DNA from: Tillus elongatus
Lineage: Eukaryota; Arthropoda; Insecta; Coleoptera; Cleridae
Assembly: GCA_964006375.1 (NCBI GenBank)
Contig: OZ023262.1
Span: 196,045,907 to 196,109,906 of the forward strand
Reading direction: 5' to 3'
DNA length: 64,000 nt
Below the pieces are notes generated by a model. It worked only from the letters and a program-made list of their open reading frames with translations, did no database searches and had not been told where the DNA came from. The position numbers were made by a program, and so were the translations under genes. How positions within the stretch are numbered: position 1 is the first letter of the stretch; the number at the start of each line of letters is the position of its first letter. This document shows, piece by piece, positions 1 through 10,750 of this stretch.

Positions 1-109
1 AATTTTTTTAGCTAATTTTCGTAGAACAAATTCGTTAATGCATTTTTGCATTTTTATCGAAATATGGTGCGTTTGTAAGAAAAAAATCTGGACGCAATAA
101 GTGCGTTTT
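1..109. repeat. Partial copy of the dispersed GACGCA-type palindromic repeat
   Basis: AT-rich sequence ending in a terminal-repeat signature (GGACGCAATAAGTGCG, about 90-105) shared with many sites in the window, for example 1189, 27184, 57965 and 62388. No gene is visible. Confidence 0.5.
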
Positions 110-560
110 GGTAGCGAATTTTCGGTTAATTTGCAGTTTAGCTCCCGAACGTTTTTCAAAAAACTGTTTTCACAAACCTGCCTAGACTACCCCCCCCCCA
201 GATCCACAAACCCCAAGAAAAATTTCTTGTTCACACCCCCCAAGGAACATACGGGACCAGGAGTGAGTAGGGGTGCTGAGCGGGGTAGGTAGTTAAAAGG
301 ACATATGAGCAGAAAATTCGAATAAAGCGGGCTTGAAAACTCTCTTTTTCACATGTTGAAGCCATATCCCCCTTAAACCCTGCCTACCCCGCACACCACC
401 CCTATTCACTCCCAGTCCCATAACTTCCTTGGGGGGTGTGAACAAGAAATTTTTCTTGTAGTTTGTGCATACAGGTGGGGTCCTAGTAATGTTTCTGAAA
501 ACAATTTGTTGAAAAGCGTTCGAGAGCTAATCTGCAATTTTCATTAAATCCTTCAAATTT
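110..560. repeat. Foldback/MITE-like element with about 200-bp inverted arms
   Basis: The left part (about 115-290) and right part (about 375-555) are imperfect reverse complements. The shared core AAGAAAAATTTCTTGTTCAC (about 214-233) reappears inverted at about 437-456. GC-rich stretches about 'accccccaaggaa' and 'ttccttggggggt' lie in mirror positions. The short ORF here is an accident of the repeat. Confidence 0.65.
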
Positions 561-980
561 CTATAACTCAATTTGCTATTAACGTAAGCTTTGTTGGTTA
601 GAAAACCAACATTTAAGTTTATCTTCGGAAAATTTTTGTATATTTTCAAACCATAAGTAATTTTGATAAAATATAGTACATTGTTTCTACCACATAGGCT
701 ATACCGGTAATCAGATTGATGCCTGCTCGCATTTGCTAATAAAAACATTTTTATGGAAATTCACCTCCATAACACATTTGCTGCATCTAGACTTTTCAAA
801 AATGTTTTTATATTTTCAAACAATTAATTTATTTCGATGAAATATGGTACAATGTTTCTACTATATAGGCAACCAAGTTTGATGCCTGCTTCCATCAAAG
901 AAAGACATTTGCTATTAAAAATATTTTAAAGAAAATTCGCTACCATTACGCACTTGCTGCGTCCAGAGATTTTTTGTATC
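561..980. repeat. Continuation of the dispersed MITE family
   Basis: The stretch with 'ctcaatttgctattaacg' and 'tgttggttagaaaacca' recurs near 59670-59720 and 62600-62830. Right-end signatures occur at about 755-785 and 930-965 (GCACTTGCTGCGTCCAGA). It is non-coding. Confidence 0.55.
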
Positions 981-1912
981 TTCTGCAGGTCGCTGTCGCA
1001 GGCTGCACTTAAATTTCTTTTTTTTTTTGCTAACTTATCACACTTCATCGTTTCCTTTTTCCAAGTAAAATAATACTGTGCTTTCCTTCTTATCGCTTTT
1101 GGTTATTGTATTTATATCTAACTATTCTTGATTACCTTTACTACCTATATAATACGTTAAATTATGGATAAAAATAAAATCAAAAATGTTCGGGACGCAG
1201 CAATTGCGTTATAGTAGCGAATTTTCATAAAAATTATACACTTTTATTATTATACGGCATATTAGTAAAGTTAATACTTCAAACTTACACAGACTTTGAA
1301 GATCGATTTTATAGGTGCTAGTACGCCCACATGTGAAGAATTCTTTCGAAAGTGTTACCATCGATATCTCTTTATTATCAAAAAAATCTTGTACTCTAAC
1401 TCCTTTTGAGAAAAATGCTCAAAACTCAATTTTCTATGAAGCTAAAGAACCAACTTTTGCTATATCTGTAGATAGTGTAAGTCTCTTTAAAAGAAACTTG
1501 TATTACAAATTTCATTAAAGTTATACAGAAAATTTCCAGAAGGAAACTTAATTCATATTTAGAAAAGTAAAGTATCTGCGAAGTTATAAACGTAGTAGTT
1601 ATTTTTCCTTATTAATCGCCTTATTAAACGCCAACCTAATCAAACCGGTTTTTTCAATATTAACAATAACAAAATTATAATTTCAGACTTAAAAGTGCCA
1701 AACTTATTCAGGCGTTTTAAACAAAAATCAGATCTTGCTCAAAATATATGAAATCTGTGCACTATTGTTTCTCCAAACGTCAAAATAAGACATAAAAAAA
1801 CATACATTTATCGAATTGGATTCGATCGCGTAACCTTCTGCTTATGAGTCAAAGCGGGACGTCTCTGAGCTATCTCGGTATAGACAAAAAACGTTTTGCT
1901 TAAGTGATAAAT
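981..1912. other. AT-rich stretch without a recognisable gene
   Basis: A further copy of the family's terminal signature lies at 1187-1230 (GGGACGCAGCAATTGCG). Otherwise nothing is recognised. The 67-codon ORF at 1315-1518 has no recognisable motif and is treated as chance. Confidence 0.4.
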
Positions 1913-1923
1913 TAGATCGGCTT
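1913..1923. repeat. Target-site duplication, 3' side of the LINE
   Basis: TAGATCGGCTT here is repeated exactly at 7763-7773. It abuts the T-run that represents the poly(A) of the minus-strand LINE. Confidence 0.85.
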
Positions 1924-2433
1924 TTTTTTTTTTATACTTGTTTTGGCCTCGAGCAAAGCTCTTTTAGCCACGGTCACTCCAGGTCAACAACTAGTGCTAC
2001 AGCTCCCTATTATAATATGATGTTTTACATTATAATAAAAAACAAAAAGGATTCTCTATGCTATCGTCTACCAAGCTCAGCAAACAAACACCTAAATTTC
2101 CCTTACTTCATGTAAACCAATAATAATTTACGAAGATAGACTATGCCCATCATACTTTACATTTTGTTTTTGTGGGTAAGGTGTATGTATTTAAGTCTTA
2201 TAAACTAGGATTAAAAATAAGGAAAAAAGACATGGGATCACAAACTTCACGCCTAGGGGTCCACCAAGGCGACTTTATTTGAGACAAACTAGACTGGACC
2301 ACGGTAAAGATGGGTTAGACACAGGGACAGACAAAAGGAATCTATAATTATATGCCTATTAACTATAATGTCAATTTCTTCCACAAAATTACTATAAAAA
2401 ACAGAACAAAATTTTATATCTTTTTACGTTGAG

Positions 2434-5400
2434 CTAAATTACCTCATGTAATTTATTACATTTAATGAAGTTCAAAAGTATATGCATCATCTCTCTTTCA
2501 ACATAGAACGCTACATGCAACAAATATGATATATTTAATGGTAGTGGAATTCCTTGATCAAGACATTTTCTAATTAGATTGTTACATGCATGGATGTGTT
2601 TCTTACAATTAAAAAAGATATGATTAATATCACACACACTTGTTCCATCACAACTACACAGTGGATTGTCTGCCAACCCCATTTTAAATAGTTGCTTTTT
2701 GGTAGCACCATGCCCTACGATGATTCTAGCAAGTGTTATGTATATTACTCTGTTAGTTGGGGCTATTTCTGAGATCGATTTAGAAGGCAAGGTGGGAAAT
2801 ATTTGGTGAAATTTACTTTTTACTATGGCTTGTTGCTTGCTCCATTGGTCTGACCATTCTTTCCTCATGTGTCGTTTACAGGTAGGGAGAAGATCTCTCG
2901 TTAAGAGTATATTGCAACTCTCTCCTATTATTGTTGCATTTTTTGCCAGTTTATCTGCTTCTTCATTGCCCTTGATATGTGCATGTGCTTTTATCCACAT
3001 AAATATAGCTGTTTTTCCAGCCCTCACTAAGTTCAGGTAATTGGATCTAATAATGCCTATAAGTGGGTCCTTGAATACCTTAGAGGGCTTCTTCAGAGCC
3101 AATAGTAACGACTTGCTGTCGGTTATTATTATAAATTTGGAATGGGATTCTATTCCCATGGCCATTTCAAGAGCTTTGATAACTGCTACTGTTTCTGCCG
3201 TATATATGCTGGTTTCTTTGTGTAGCTTAAAAACGAAACTGGATGTCGTCGATTCGCAGTATATACTACACCCTACGGAATCTGATGTTTTGGATCCATC
3301 GGTAAATATTAGGGCAGATCCTGGAAACTTCTGGATATTTTCACGGTAATAGCTTTGAACATCTATGTCTTCACTATGGCAATCTGGTAAAACAACAATT
3401 GGATTCCATAGTAAAATATCATATGACAACGTAAACACTTCTGACTCGTACAATATGGTTGGTGTTACTATTGTGGATGTGTAAGATAAAGCTTTTGTCA
3501 ATGGTGGTGAGTTTTTATGCCGCCAGTATGTGTTATTTTGGGTATGCGACAAGATGGTGTTAGTTTGGATGCTGATTTTTCCTTGCAATGGTTGCTTTAT
3601 CAGGAATTTGCTAGAAAGATATTCCCGTCTTAATTTGAGAGTTGGCTCATTGGCCAAGGCCAAGATTGATTCTGTGGGGGTTGATTTTATTAGCCCGTGG
3701 ACTAATCTTAAAGCTTTATATTGTATTCTGTCAATTTTTCTTAAGTGTGTTTCCGCAGCAGACCCATAGAAAATTGAGCCGTAGTCTATGATCGACCTAG
3801 TGTATGACCTATAAAATTTCATCGCTGTTCTGGGATCTGCACCATATTTCTTTTTACATGTATATTTCAAAATATTCAGACTTTTTTCACCCTTGCTTAT
3901 ACAATAATCAACATGTTCCTTCCACAAAAGTTTTTGATCGATTATTACACCTAAGTATTTGTAGCTTTTGTGACATGGCATATTTTCTTCGGCAATCGTA
4001 AGTTGAGGGGTATACGGTATTCTATGTCTTGTATAAAAAACGACTGAAGATTTATTGACAGACATAGTAAAGTTGTTTTGGAACAAGTATGCCTTGATTT
4101 TATACATGATGTAATTTAACTGTTTAATACATAGACTATAAGAGTTTTGTTTAGTATATATGCAGAAGTCATCTGCGTATTGGATTATCTCTGCAGCGCC
4201 ATCAAAAAGGCTGTGGAAGTCATGTGTATATATATTAAATAATAAGGGGCTTAAAACAGATCCTTGCGGTAGACCCGAATAACACGTTCGTGGTTCAGTA
4301 TATGCCCCATTCGCTTTTATATACACTATTCTGCCAGCAAAGATCTTAACGATATTAGCTGCCATGTTTTCAGGTATGCCAACCTGGCTCATTTTTTTTA
4401 TAAGCACGTGTAAATCTACGTTATCGTAAGCCGCCTGCAGATCCAAAAACATAGCTGCCATATATTTATTTTCAGAAAGGCTTATGTGAATATCATTTAC
4501 TAAGGTGGCAATACATTGAGTGGTACTTTTATTTTTTCTAAAGCCAAACTGTTGAGCTGGTAATAAGCAATTTTGCTCAAGGTACCATTGAAGTCGTTGT
4601 TTTATAATTTTTTCAAATGTTTTTAGCATACAAGGTAGTAATGTAATAGGCCTATAAGAGTCGCTAAGATCCCCGCCGGGTTTAGGCAAGAGAACCACCA
4701 CAGCCTCCTTGATAGCAGTGCAGTCACAGCCATCTCTTAAAATACTGCTATATATATCACAAAGAAGTATTTTTGCAATAAGGGGTAAATGATATATCAT
4801 GGTATAGTTTATACCATCTTTTCCAGGTGCCGAGTTTACAGTGTTTTTACAATTGATGTCAATTTCCTCTATTGTGATATGTTTATTTAAATAACTATTT
4901 GTCTGGTCATGGTAAACATTAAAATTCATACTTACACTCGGAGGCGCAATTTTTTCTGAGACACTATCCAGGACATCCGCCGAAATATTTATGTCTTTTG
5001 AAGTTCGCTTACTTTTAATACCATTGGCCCTTCTCCATATTTCTGAAGGATTTGAATGCGAATTTAACGAATTGCAGTACTTTTCCCAAGATTGCTTGGC
5101 TTTTAACTTAAAAACTTGTTTACATCGGGCATTAATTTGTTGGTATTCAAGAAAATTATTCATGATCTGATTTTGCCGAAATTTTTTAAAAATTATTTTT
5201 CTACGATTGTTAAGTTCGCTGCATTCCTGGTCCCACCAAGGTGCTTGTTTATATTTTTTATTCGTGCTATGAGTGCTTTTAGGAATACTGGAATCAGCAG
5301 CTTTGTAAATTGCCGATATAATGAAAGCAAGTTTATCGTTAGTTGTTTCTAAACGGGGTTTTGTTAAAAATATTTTATTTATAGCAAGCTGATATAAATC

Positions 5401-6138
5401 CCAGTTAGCTTTGTTTGTCTGCCAAGCAACGCATGGGACCGGAACGGGCGAGGGGCACATCTGAGATGAATCTACGCCTAACGTTAGTAGTATTGGCAAA
5501 TGATCAGACCCATAGGTGTCCTGAATAGTTTCCCAGCTAGAATCTTTAATTAGGTTTGTTGTCATTATTGAAATGTCTACTGCAGATTTAATTTCATGAG
5601 GTCTAGTGATACGTGTAATAGACCCATCGTTACGTATAATAAAATTAGGTACTTCTTCAAGTGCTTCCAATAAAATTTCACCCTGTCTTTCCACCTTACC
5701 AGATCCCAAACTAGTATGATGGGCATTAAGGTCGCCGCCTATAATGGCAACTGGTCCAAGTTGTTTCATTAGATTCACATAATCACTACTACAAAGAGAA
5801 ATATTAGGTGGTCTGTACACCGAAGCCAATGATATATTTTTACCATCTTTACTGATAGAGATAGCACAGCATTCTAAATTTTGATTAAAATTAAAATTAA
5901 GATTTATATTGCTAAATGAAATTTTATCTGATATTATTATTGCTACACCACCCGCTCCGTGTGTGCGGTCTCTTCTAACTATATTATAACCTGGAATGCG
6001 TACCAGATGATGCGCTTTATACCACGTTTCGCTAATAAGAGCAACATCACATTTGGTTTCTTTAATTAGTTTCTTAAGGAACAAAGCATTACTAATCGCT
6101 GACCTAGAATTCCATTGTACTATCCGTAAATTTACCAT
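2434..6138 (-). CDS. LINE ORF2: endonuclease-reverse transcriptase-RNase H polyprotein
   Basis: This 1234-aa protein nicks target DNA and copies the element's RNA. The N-terminal APE-type endonuclease (about 1-225) shows QWNSRS, SETW, GDLNAHH and the catalytic SDHLPI motif. The reverse transcriptase (about 440-710) shows SYRPITLL, QFGFRKNKST, FLDLQAAYD, GLPQGSVLSPLLFN and the active-site YADD. An RNase H domain (about 905-1030) starts with FTDGSK and includes the AETVA and ITDSKS motifs and a final acidic EEADKLAK motif. A Cys/His-rich tail (CSCDGTSVCDINHIFFNC) follows. The start AUG lies only a few residues before the endonuclease fold and overlaps ORF1 by 35 nt in another frame, so translation probably relies on reinitiation. 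All key residues inspected are present. Confidence 0.93.
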   Translation of the reverse strand: MVNLRIVQWNSRSAISNALFLKKLIKETKCDVALISETWYKAHHLVRIPGYNIVRRDRTHGAGGVAIIISDKISFSNINLNFNFNQNLECCAISISKDGKNISLASVYRPPNISLCSSDYVNLMKQLGPVAIIGGDLNAHHTSLGSGKVERQGEILLEALEEVPNFIIRNDGSITRITRPHEIKSAVDISIMTTNLIKDSSWETIQDTYGSDHLPILLTLGVDSSQMCPSPVPVPCVAWQTNKANWDLYQLAINKIFLTKPRLETTNDKLAFIISAIYKAADSSIPKSTHSTNKKYKQAPWWDQECSELNNRRKIIFKKFRQNQIMNNFLEYQQINARCKQVFKLKAKQSWEKYCNSLNSHSNPSEIWRRANGIKSKRTSKDINISADVLDSVSEKIAPPSVSMNFNVYHDQTNSYLNKHITIEEIDINCKNTVNSAPGKDGINYTMIYHLPLIAKILLCDIYSSILRDGCDCTAIKEAVVVLLPKPGGDLSDSYRPITLLPCMLKTFEKIIKQRLQWYLEQNCLLPAQQFGFRKNKSTTQCIATLVNDIHISLSENKYMAAMFLDLQAAYDNVDLHVLIKKMSQVGIPENMAANIVKIFAGRIVYIKANGAYTEPRTCYSGLPQGSVLSPLLFNIYTHDFHSLFDGAAEIIQYADDFCIYTKQNSYSLCIKQLNYIMYKIKAYLFQNNFTMSVNKSSVVFYTRHRIPYTPQLTIAEENMPCHKSYKYLGVIIDQKLLWKEHVDYCISKGEKSLNILKYTCKKKYGADPRTAMKFYRSYTRSIIDYGSIFYGSAAETHLRKIDRIQYKALRLVHGLIKSTPTESILALANEPTLKLRREYLSSKFLIKQPLQGKISIQTNTILSHTQNNTYWRHKNSPPLTKALSYTSTIVTPTILYESEVFTLSYDILLWNPIVVLPDCHSEDIDVQSYYRENIQKFPGSALIFTDGSKTSDSVGCSIYCESTTSSFVFKLHKETSIYTAETVAVIKALEMAMGIESHSKFIIITDSKSLLLALKKPSKVFKDPLIGIIRSNYLNLVRAGKTAIFMWIKAHAHIKGNEEADKLAKNATIIGESCNILLTRDLLPTCKRHMRKEWSDQWSKQQAIVKSKFHQIFPTLPSKSISEIAPTNRVIYITLARIIVGHGATKKQLFKMGLADNPLCSCDGTSVCDINHIFFNCKKHIHACNNLIRKCLDQGIPLPLNISYLLHVAFYVEREMMHILLNFIKCNKLHEVI

Positions 6139-7561
6139 CAGGTTGTGTGACTGAATGATCTAATAGCGTATCGTCAATGATCTTATTTATATATTCTGTG
6201 ATGTCTATATCTCCCATATTACCGCCGTCACCACTACATATATTATTCAAATAGTTTACTAAGGTTTGTATATTATTTTTCAGCATTAATTTAATTTCCT
6301 CTAAAGTTTTTTGTTGGGAATTATGAGGGTTATTTAATATTGGGTTTCCAGAAAATCGCCAAGTTGTTTCAGTTGGGAAAGTAGTAGGCGATGGACTATT
6401 GTCAACTTTTCTCCGCTTCTTATTTTGTTCCACTATAATTTGTTTACTCTTAAAATGATGACTTTGAGGTTCACGATTTATAGGCTGTTGCTTTTTTTGA
6501 GATAAAATGGGGAATTCTTCAGAACAACTAATTAAAGGTGTAAACAAATTTGTGTTTGTTTTGACTTTGTTTGAAAATAATGTCGGGTTATCAACAGCTT
6601 TTTCAGCTTCTTTAAATGAAACATTGTGGCGCGTCATAATCTCTTTAATTCTTTTTTGTTTTGCAAATATGGGACACCCTCTATATGTAGTTTGATGATC
6701 TGAATTTTTGCAGTAAATGCAAAATTTTTCAGCGTTACATGAACCTAAATGCGTTTCTGCACAATTTTTACATCTAGAAGTTTTACTTTTGCATAATATG
6801 GACGAATGGCCGTACCGCAAGCATTTGTAACACTGCATAACGGGTGGAATGTATACCTCGACTGGACACCTAACTCTATCAATAAAAACATAATCAGGGA
6901 TTACAGAACCTCGAAATGAAATTTGAACCATTTGTCGTGGTATTTGTTGTTTTTCACCGGATTCATTCGTTATACTCCTTTTCATCCGTTTAACGCTTGC
7001 TACAGGTATAGCAGACTTAATTGTTTTTAATAACGTTTCTTCAGAAATTGCAGTATCAACGTTTCTAACTATTGCTTTTTTATACGTTAAATGCATTGGA
7101 ATATACGCATTAAGCTGATTTTGTTTAAAAACGTTGTGACGGACCAGCAAATTTGCACTAGCAGCTGACTTTGTTATTATTTTAATTCTGTTTATGCCTA
7201 CCGGCGCTACTTCAATTATTTCCGACTGGAGTTCACCCGTATCGTTTAACATTCGCCACACTCTCATTGGATGTATTTTACCTACATGTAAATGTTCAGA
7301 TTCGTGTTCCACAAATATGTAAAATGGTCCCTTATCATGAATGTTAAATCTGTTATCAAAATTTATCTTTCTTTCATATTTATTATTACTGTTTAATGGG
7401 TTTAATAAAATATTTTCGTCTTTATTTACTCTATTAGAATCACTGTTTACTATTATATGTTCGTCATTATCTGTAATATTTGTCGTAATATTTGTACTTA
7501 CTTTATGTTTTTCGGGGTCTGGGGGTCTTCCTCCCCCTTCCCCATATGATCCACTCGACAT
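6104..7561 (-). CDS. LINE ORF1: nucleic-acid-binding Gag-like protein
   Basis: This 485-aa protein is the RNA-binding partner of ORF2. Near residues 240-300 it has a run of CCHC-type zinc knuckles (CYKCLRYGHSSILC, then CKNCAETHLGSC and CIYCKNSDHQTTYRGC), as in Gag-like ORF1 proteins of I and Jockey elements. The region before the knuckles (about 75-235) fits the RRM/PRE_C2HC-like region usual there. The N-terminus is Asn/Ser-rich and low in complexity, and a basic KKRRK stretch follows the knuckles. The ORF is uninterrupted and its stop lies inside the ORF2 start region. The exact RNA-binding fold is inferred. Confidence 0.88.
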   Translation of the reverse strand: MSSGSYGEGGGRPPDPEKHKVSTNITTNITDNDEHIIVNSDSNRVNKDENILLNPLNSNNKYERKINFDNRFNIHDKGPFYIFVEHESEHLHVGKIHPMRVWRMLNDTGELQSEIIEVAPVGINRIKIITKSAASANLLVRHNVFKQNQLNAYIPMHLTYKKAIVRNVDTAISEETLLKTIKSAIPVASVKRMKRSITNESGEKQQIPRQMVQISFRGSVIPDYVFIDRVRCPVEVYIPPVMQCYKCLRYGHSSILCKSKTSRCKNCAETHLGSCNAEKFCIYCKNSDHQTTYRGCPIFAKQKRIKEIMTRHNVSFKEAEKAVDNPTLFSNKVKTNTNLFTPLISCSEEFPILSQKKQQPINREPQSHHFKSKQIIVEQNKKRRKVDNSPSPTTFPTETTWRFSGNPILNNPHNSQQKTLEEIKLMLKNNIQTLVNYLNNICSGDGGNMGDIDITEYINKIIDDTLLDHSVTQPDGKFTDSTMEF

Positions 7562-7723
7562 ATTACCTATATGCTAGGAATTCCTAGCATAATTATGTTA
7601 ATTCACCAAGGTTAAATTAAATTTATTACTTACCAATGTAACTGATACAAGCCACTATAATTTGGTAATATAATAACTTAGCTTACCACCTTTAATAGGT
7701 TTTAACCAGCGGAGCACACGAAC

Positions 7724-7762
7724 ACACGTCTTCACTCTGCAACGGTCAATCACCGAAAAATG
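7724..7762 (-). promoter_or_regulatory. Putative internal promoter at the LINE 5' end
   Basis: The minus-strand element begins CATTTTTCGG and carries AGACGTG about 31 nt after the first A. This resembles the initiator plus downstream promoter element of insect Jockey/I elements, which start transcription at their first nucleotide. The spacing is about 3 nt longer than the canonical +28, so this is suggestive only. Confidence 0.4.
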
Positions 7763-7773
7763 TAGATCGGCTT
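7763..7773. repeat. Target-site duplication, 5' side of the LINE
   Basis: TAGATCGGCTT, identical to 1913-1923. Confidence 0.85.
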
Positions 7774-8343
<570 letters not shown>

Positions 8344-9908
8344 TTGCGCATATAAATGTAAGCTCTTTACTCTCTGATTTTACAGTTTTTAGGACTTTAA
8401 TTGAAGAAAATAATTTCGATATTGTGGCTGTCTTCGAGACCTGGCTAACTTCTAATGTTACGAATGAGGCTATACAAATAAGAGGCTACAATATTGTGAA
8501 AAAAGATAGGTCAAGTGGCCACGGTGGTGGAGTCTTGTGCTACGTAAGTAACAAATTAAATTTTGTGAGGTTTCAACTAGCGTGAATTCTTATGCCTTTG
8601 AATATCTCACTCTGTCAACTAAAATTCCTGATGTAAGCTTTTTGATCCGCTGTTTGTACACACCTCCAAATCAAAAACTGTGCACTGGTATTGTTTTATT
8701 ATCAGATTTTCATATTGATCCACAAGAAAACAACACAGCTGTTCTGAAATTTTATGAAATTCTTCACTCGTATGATGTGTTAAAACTCATATCGAAGCCT
8801 AATAGACTCTATTGTTATAGTTGATGAGTCGCTAAGTGTATCAGAAGCTGATAGAATCGATACTCATGTAATCTCTGATCACTGTCTTGCATATTGCATA
8901 TTATTTTTGGCTAAAGTAGAATATTAAAAAGCCAGTATCATTCCTTTAGAAGTTACAAAAATTTTAATATCAATCAATTCAAAAGTGAACTCTCTGCAGT
9001 AGACTGGATGCAGTATTATAGATTAAACAGCGCTGAAGATAAAGCAGCATTACTTCCTAATGTTTTGCATAAACTATTCGATACGTATGCCCCTAGCGTT
9101 ACGGTACGAATAACGAAAATGTCGGCTCCATGGCTAACGGATAATATCAAAAATATTATGAAACAGCGTAATAAAGATTATAATAGGTTCAAAGATATAA
9201 TGGCAAAATTATAAACTAATTAGAAACCGAACTACAAATGCCATAAAAAACAAAAACTTACCTTTGCGGAGGGTATGTTGTTTACAAGTGAAAATAATAG
9301 GACGGCCTGGTCTTTGGCTAATAGTTTTGGCATTATTACAAAAAATTACATTGTGTTACCACCACATTTGAGGGATGTAAACAAAATAAAGCAATATCTC
9401 ACGTCTAATAACAGTAGTAGGGCTAACATTAGATGATTAAAAACATATTACAATAGTAATATTTACAAAAATGCAAATAACTTCCATTTTAAGCTTGTAA
9501 ATGAAGCAGATATTATGAGACACATGGCCTCAGTAAAAACAAAAGCTTAAGGTTTTGATGGTGTGAGTATCGACATGATTATCCCATGTCTCCCAGAAAT
9601 TCTCTCTCGGCTGCTTGATCTTGTAAACTTTTGTATTGAGACAAAATGCTTTCCCAAAGTTTGGAAAGTTGCAAAGGTTTTCATGTTTTCAAAAGGAAAC
9701 AATCCAACTGAGTCATTTAACACTTATAAGCATTTTCCCAGTTCTTTCAAAATTATTGGAGAAAGTAATGTCCGAGCAGATAACTGCTTACCTTGGGACA
9801 ACAAGATCTTGCCAAATGTACAGTCCGGATCTGTTAGTGGTAGGTCTACCACAACAGCATTAGCAAATATGTGAAAACTTGAACCTGTGATGAGCACTAA
9901 TAAGTACG

Positions 9909-10115
9909 GTGGACAAATCATGTGTGGGACAACATATATGTGATAATAACCACCACATTGACAAAGAAAATTTGAAACTTGTCAAAAATATCAGACATCA
10001 AACTATGCTTGATTCATTAGAAAGTATTTTTATATTAAGGTCTATTAAGAACAAAACTTCATTAAATCGTGCGGCACCTGTTATTTCTAGCCCTTTGTTT
10101 TCTCTTTGCATTTGA
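9909..10115 (+). pseudogene. C-terminal remnant of a Penelope-like or related RT/GIY-YIG protein
   Basis: The residues DNNHHIDKENLKLVKN and LDSLESIFI, followed by a short end with SSPLFSL, resemble the C-terminal region of Penelope-type or similar RT proteins that end in a GIY-YIG nuclease module (a His/Asp-rich 'HHID..NLK.L' block followed by 'LESIFI'). The reverse transcriptase itself is missing through 5' truncation, so no product is expected. The family call is from memory of such C-termini. Confidence 0.5.
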
Positions 10116-10709
10116 CCGCTTAAATAATCCTAATTTGTCTGGTAGAATAATAAATTATTGTCAATAACTCGACCGGTTTATACATATACTAATCACTGTG
10201 TTTGTCTTGATTTAAATACCTGTTCGGTTTTAGTGAATTTTTATTATTTTGTATCTATGTAGTCAATATAAATATTTTCACGTAGAATTAAAATCAATAT
10301 AGATATAGTTTTTATGTCGTATTTTAGTTGAACTAGTTTTACTTTGTTAAAGTTAACACGGTGAGGCAGACATCTGGGTTTTTAGTTTTCTATTTTTAAA
10401 AGAGATGGGTGAGTTTATGTTGTTTATCTCACCAGATGTCTTTATCGGCATGAACCAATATCCACATAGTAAATTTCTAGATCGAAAGGAAACGTGCTGA
10501 TTCTTTAAAGAACTCTGGTTCCTTTTAAACTTATATTAGATAAGGGTCATAAATTTGTCGACCAAAAGATTAAAGCAGGTCTCCGACCTGTCTCACTGCG
10601 CAATAAACAAACGATCGTTCTTGGACGACAACTTTACTTCGGACTAGTTCGTTTACCTTGACGCGATATAAATATACGGGATCTAGTTTTTTATGTTAGA
10701 ATTTTTCTT

Positions 10710-10750
10710 CCTCTGAAGATGTTGACTTTGTCAACGAAACGATCGTAAGG
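10710..10750 (+). ncRNA. Hammerhead-ribozyme-like motif
   Basis: Core CTGAAGA (10713-10719, matching CUGANGA). Stem II is GTTGAC/GTCAAC (10721-10726 with 10730-10735, loop TTT). GAAA lies at 10736-10739. A minimal stem III (10739-10741 with 10744-10746) is followed by a UA cleavage dinucleotide (10746-10747). A 3-bp stem I forms between CCT (10710-10712) and AGG (10748-10750). One extra U (10720) between core and stem II departs from the consensus, so activity is uncertain. Short stem III hammerheads are known in Penelope-like elements. Confidence 0.45.

Larger units (their letters stand above)
1924..7762 (-). mobile_element. Full-length non-LTR retrotransposon (I/Jockey superfamily)
   Basis: On the minus strand the order is a 5' UTR starting CATTTTTCGG, ORF1 (zinc knuckles), ORF2 (endonuclease, reverse transcriptase, RNase H), a 3' UTR of about 500 nt and a 12-nt A-run (T-run 1922-1933). 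An 11-bp duplication, TAGATCGGCTT, flanks both ends. The RNase H domain points to the I group rather than Jockey proper, which usually lacks it. Both ORFs are open from start to stop, so this copy is young and may be autonomous. Clade assignment is inference; the structure is seen directly. Confidence 0.9.

Noticed and set aside
3041..3349. Plus-strand ORFs of about 70-100 codons inside the LINE
   Set aside because: Antisense shadows of the intact minus-strand ORF2, with no motifs.
10365..10450. Hairpin formed by CAGACATCTGG and CCAGATGTCT in the Penelope-like insert
   Set aside because: Short and far apart; probably part of the element's non-coding region without specific meaning.
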